A stretch of 16,562 nt of DNA, from positions 1-16,562 of the forward strand of contig DASSHC010000194.1 in NCBI GenBank assembly GCA_035693105.1. The letters run 5' to 3'. Both the position numbers and the translations under genes were made by a program. This stretch comes from DASSHC01 sp035693105 (GTDB lineage Bacteria > Chloroflexota > Chloroflexia > Thermomicrobiales > Thermomicrobiaceae). The notes under the pieces are model-generated. The model was not told the origin of the DNA. It searched no databases and saw only the letters and a program-made list of their open reading frames with translations. Of the stretch, positions 15,121 to 16,562 are shown in pieces (position 1 is the stretch's first letter; each line of letters opens with the position of its first letter).

Positions 15121-15176
15121 AGGAGTGGTCGCATCCGGTGAGCGCGTTGAGCGGAATATTCAAATCGGGGCAGGCG

Positions 15177-15227
15177 AAAGTGGAGCGTTTTCACTTTAGA
15201 GTCCCGCGGCCGGCTGCCGCGGGACTC
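15177..15227 (-). terminator. Two adjacent hairpins after the first 77-codon gene
   Basis: A perfect 12-bp inverted repeat, GAGTCCCGCGGC (15199-15210) and GCCGCGGGACTC (15216-15227), has a 5-nt loop. It adjoins a second one, AAAGTG (15177-15182) and CACTTT (15192-15197). The strong hairpin starts 24 bp after the small-gene stop. It lacks a T tract on the minus strand, so it may be a rho-dependent or bidirectional stop. Confidence 0.5.
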
Positions 15228-15250
15228 GCATAGTTGAACAGCGGCTGGCG

Positions 15251-15484
15251 CTAACAGTCAGTCACGAAGGTACCGGCACTTTCGACGTAGGCGCGAATCG
15301 GCGCTCCGCCGATCCAGCTCCCGACGCGCACCATCGTCGCACCGATAGCCATGCGGATAACGCCAGGGTCGTTGCGGTCACTTTTGATCTCGCGGAGCTG
15401 CGCCGCCTGTGCGGCCTCCGCCATGCGATCCTGCAGCCGCTGACGATAGAATTGATCGAGGATCCAGTGATGCTCTAATTCCAT
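15251..15484 (-). CDS. 77-residue small protein, paralogue 1 (unknown function)
   Basis: The protein starts MELEHHWILD and ends TFVTDC. A charged, probably helical first part (about 10-35, QRLQDRMAEAAQAAQLREIKS) is followed by GVIRMAIGATMVRVGSWIGG (41-60), an amphipathic segment. It aligns without gaps to the gene at 16068-16301: both are exactly 77 residues, 28 are identical (36%), and both end in Asp-Cys. There is no signal peptide. ATG 15484 has AAAAGG about 12 nt upstream, just after a hairpin. The ATG-less extension to 15571 would run through that hairpin and is rejected. Short proteins with this charged-helix plus GxWxxG pattern seem common in Chloroflexi and Actinobacteria, but I know no function. 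Confidence 0.72.
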   Translation of the reverse strand: MELEHHWILDQFYRQRLQDRMAEAAQAAQLREIKSDRNDPGVIRMAIGATMVRVGSWIGGAPIRAYVESAGTFVTDC

Positions 15485-15501
15485 GGTGGCCGCGTCCTTT
15501 T

Positions 15502-15518
15502 CGCCCGCCTCGCGGGCG
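15502..15518 (-). promoter_or_regulatory. Hairpin directly before the paralogue-1 ribosome site
   Basis: On the minus strand CGCCCGC and GCGGGCG form a 7-bp stem around GAG, followed at once by AAAAGG, the likely ribosome-binding site. A matching hairpin is found before paralogue 2, so it is probably conserved and may affect translation. Confidence 0.45.
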
Positions 15519-15649
15519 TTCGTCAACGTGCACGTGCGCTGCAGACATCGCGGCCCGAGGAGTGCGTGCACCGCTGAGCTACGTCCGGGGTCTGCACACC
15601 CGGCGCTCAGGGGGATGGAACTCTCCGCGACGTGCCCAGGGCGCGTCCG

Positions 15650-15682
15650 CTAGGAGTTGGCGTCGGACCACGGCTCGGTCAT
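15650..15682 (-). CDS. 10-codon ORF with near-perfect Shine-Dalgarno
   Basis: ATG at 15682 opens a frame of ten codons (MTEPWSDANS) ending in TAG. It is preceded by AAAGGAGG with 6 nt spacing, the best ribosome site seen in this part of the window. It lies between the conserved block (15761-15823) and the 77-codon gene, in that gene's leader. It could be a leader peptide acting on the downstream gene or a chance site. The equivalent leader of paralogue 2 has no such ORF. The peptide has one Trp and no run of a regulatory amino acid. Confidence 0.35.
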   Translation of the reverse strand: MTEPWSDANS

Positions 15683-15760
15683 GGCGTTCCTCCTTTCGAA
15701 CCAGTGGCGAATGCCGTCATGATCGAAACCTGCCGCACAGTTGCATACCGTGAGGCGTGG

Positions 15761-15823
15761 CTCGATCATATGTTCTGATTGTATGACGGAAAACGAGGCG
15801 ACACACCTGTCCGAAGGGACAGC
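15761..15823 (-). promoter_or_regulatory. Conserved promoter-like block, copy 1
   Basis: These 63 nt align without gaps to 16448-16510, with 49 positions identical. On the minus strand the dyad CTGTCC-CTTC-GGACAG (15807-15822) is followed after 23 nt by TACAAT (15778-15783). No conserved -35 is visible. A dyad centred near -43 is the usual place for a class II activator such as a CRP/FNR-type protein. This is inference from geometry. Confidence 0.6.
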
Positions 15824-16015
15824 AGCGAATCGAGACGCGCAGGTGAAACCCACGTGACGACTGGGATGCTACGCCTGCATGCGCCGCGTCGACAGGGACT
15901 GAACACGGCCCAACCGAGCCGTCGCTACCTTCTGTTCAGGCGCCTGGAAGGCGTTCGAGACGACATCGCCATCCGCGCCGCGCGGGGTGAGGGGAGGGCG
16001 CTGTGGAGTGAGGGA

Positions 16016-16052
16016 CCGGTCATGCCTCACCAAAGCTGTGGGGCACGACCGG
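16016..16052 (-). terminator. Terminator-like hairpin after the second 77-codon gene
   Basis: Arms 16016-16028 and 16040-16052 form a 13-position stem (11 Watson-Crick pairs, one G-T, one mismatch) around an 11-nt loop, beginning 16 bp after the stop codon on the minus strand. No T tract follows. Confidence 0.4.
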
Positions 16053-16067
16053 GGAATGACGATGTTG

Positions 16068-16301
16068 TTAGCAGTCCATCGCCAGTTGCTGGCCGTAGTC
16101 GCCGTAGCCGCGCCGCGGCTCACCGGCGACCCAGCTGCCGGCGCGCATCATGGCCGACCCGACGGTCTTGCGGACGACCCCGGCTTCGGCGGTCCCACTC
16201 TTGGACTCGCGCAGCCGCGCCGCTTTCACCTGGCGCTCCAGCGCGTCGCTCAGGCGCGCCTGGACCAACAGATCGGCCACATAAGGATGTGTCTCGTGCA
16301 T
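16068..16301 (-). CDS. 77-residue small protein, paralogue 2 (unknown function)
   Basis: The protein starts MHETHPYVAD and ends LAMDC. It has a charged first helix (QARLSDALERQVKAARLRES), then GVVRKTVGSAMMRAGSWVAG (41-60), then a Gly/Tyr-rich tail. It matches paralogue 1 over the full 77 residues without gaps (28 identities). The shared core is AA-LRE-KS, GV-R, G, M-R-GSW and P-R-Y, with a terminal Asp-Cys. ATG 16301 follows GGAGGG by about 12 nt, itself preceded by a small hairpin. An upstream in-frame ATG at 16397 would add an Arg/Gly-rich tail lacking any counterpart in paralogue 1, so it is rejected. It is upstream of paralogue 1 in the same direction, with its own copy of the promoter-like block. 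Confidence 0.72.
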   Translation of the reverse strand: MHETHPYVADLLVQARLSDALERQVKAARLRESKSGTAEAGVVRKTVGSAMMRAGSWVAGEPRRGYGDYGQQLAMDC

Positions 16302-16319
16302 AGTGCTGTGGTTCCCTCC

Positions 16320-16334
16320 ACCCGCCGCGCGGGT
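16320..16334 (-). promoter_or_regulatory. Hairpin directly before the paralogue-2 ribosome site
   Basis: On the minus strand ACCCGC and GCGGGT form a 6-bp stem around GCG and are followed by GGAGGG. Its place and sequence (GAAC-CCCGCG-GCGGG) match the hairpin before paralogue 1. Confidence 0.45.
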
Positions 16335-16447
16335 TCGGTTCCGCCGTGGCCGCCGGCCACCTGACCAGCGCCCGATCGATCGATGTGTTGTGCTCATTGC
16401 TACAGACGACCGGGCCGTGCGAGCCGCGCTCCGCGCGCTCGCGAATG

Positions 16448-16510
16448 ATCGATCATTTGTTCTAATTCTATCTCAGAACACGAGCTAAAGCACCTGTCCA
16501 AAGGGACAGC
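16448..16510 (-). promoter_or_regulatory. Conserved promoter-like block, copy 2
   Basis: The dyad CTGTCC-CTTT-GGACAG (16494-16509) lies 23 nt before TAGAAT (16465-16470) on the minus strand, the same spacing as in copy 1. Next to it is a perfect 14-bp palindrome AATGATCGATCATT (16444-16457), only partly kept in copy 1. Weak similarity to copy 1 continues further upstream toward 16550 (AACCC-CACG-GACTGG words). Confidence 0.6.
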
Positions 16511-16562
16511 GCGCTCTGGTCCGACCGGTCAAGAACCCGCACGGGGACTGGAATTTCGGGTC

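Larger units (their letters stand above)
15485..16067. other. Long non-coding leader and spacer between the two small genes
   Basis: No ordinary gene is seen here. It contains the paralogue-1 leader with a hairpin before the ribosome site (15502-15518), a larger hairpin with arms TGCAGAC/GTCTGCA (15540-15546, 15590-15596), a 10-codon ORF (15650-15682), the conserved block (15761-15823) and a terminator-like hairpin (16016-16052). The rest, especially 15850-16010, shows nothing I can name. Confidence 0.55.

Noticed and set aside
13908..15233. 441-codon plus-strand frame opposite dgt
   Set aside because: It is antisense to the HD-domain dGTPase gene and the dnaG N-terminus, with no family resemblance and no ribosome site.
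15547..15589. Possible tRNA gene on the minus strand
   Set aside because: The A-box-like stretch is present, but no anticodon stem, T-arm or matching acceptor strand can be drawn.
15773..16510. CRISPR-like direct repeats
   Set aside because: The repeated block occurs only twice, about 690 bp apart, with a gene between, and contains promoter-like features. No spacer array or cas gene is present.

Overview
The window looks like chromosomal DNA from a GC-rich, non-enteric bacterium. The gene types fit Chloroflexota, most likely the Thermomicrobia (Sphaerobacter-like). This is inferred from an actinobacterial/Chloroflexi-style OtsA, long-form HPF, a dgt-dnaG pair, SelA, and many short intergenic palindromic repeats; no marker gene settles it. 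Most of the window is ordinary housekeeping content with tight spacing. The accessory-looking part is the last 1.5 kb.

Layout. 1-295 is non-coding and holds a roughly 120-bp palindromic repeat. 296-1192 (+) is a PpsR-type regulator of pyruvate phosphate dikinase, convergent with otsA (minus, ending at 1209). A small zinc-ribbon gene (2939-3247, +) is divergent from otsA. A second palindromic repeat lies between it and a long class II aldolase gene (minus, 3560-4972). Then comes a minus-strand cluster read in the order membrane protein (8219-7377), coiled-coil microprotein (7363-7193), rarA (7178-5826) and rph (5826-5095), with very short gaps and a 1-nt overlap. A lipoprotein gene (8400-9314, +) is divergent from the membrane protein and convergent with hpf (minus, 10108-9527).

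Two tRNA genes sit back to back: tRNA-Arg(CCT) on minus, just upstream of hpf, and tRNA-Pro(CGG) on plus with its own promoter and terminator. selA (10558-11967, +) follows tRNA-Pro. A third repeat copy lies between selA and the convergent dgt-dnaG operon (minus, 15068-12152). dgt has a near-ideal sigma70 promoter whose -10 is buried in a perfect 20-bp palindrome, probably an operator.

From 15177 to the end the window holds two tandem minus-strand paralogues of exactly 77 codons each. Each lies downstream of the same 63-nt non-coding block (49 of 63 positions identical), which contains a CTGTCC-N4-GGACAG dyad a fixed 23 nt from a -10-like hexamer. Each also has a small hairpin directly before its ribosome-binding site. 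One copy has in addition a 10-codon ORF behind the best Shine-Dalgarno seen in this region. This duplicated, co-regulated small-protein module is the best candidate for something undescribed. I recognise no function for it.

Roles: central carbon metabolism (PpsR, aldolase), compatible-solute synthesis (OtsA), replication and dNTP control (Dgt, DnaG, RarA), RNA processing and translation (RNase PH, HPF, tRNAs), and selenocysteine synthesis (SelA). No phage, transposase or CRISPR is visible.
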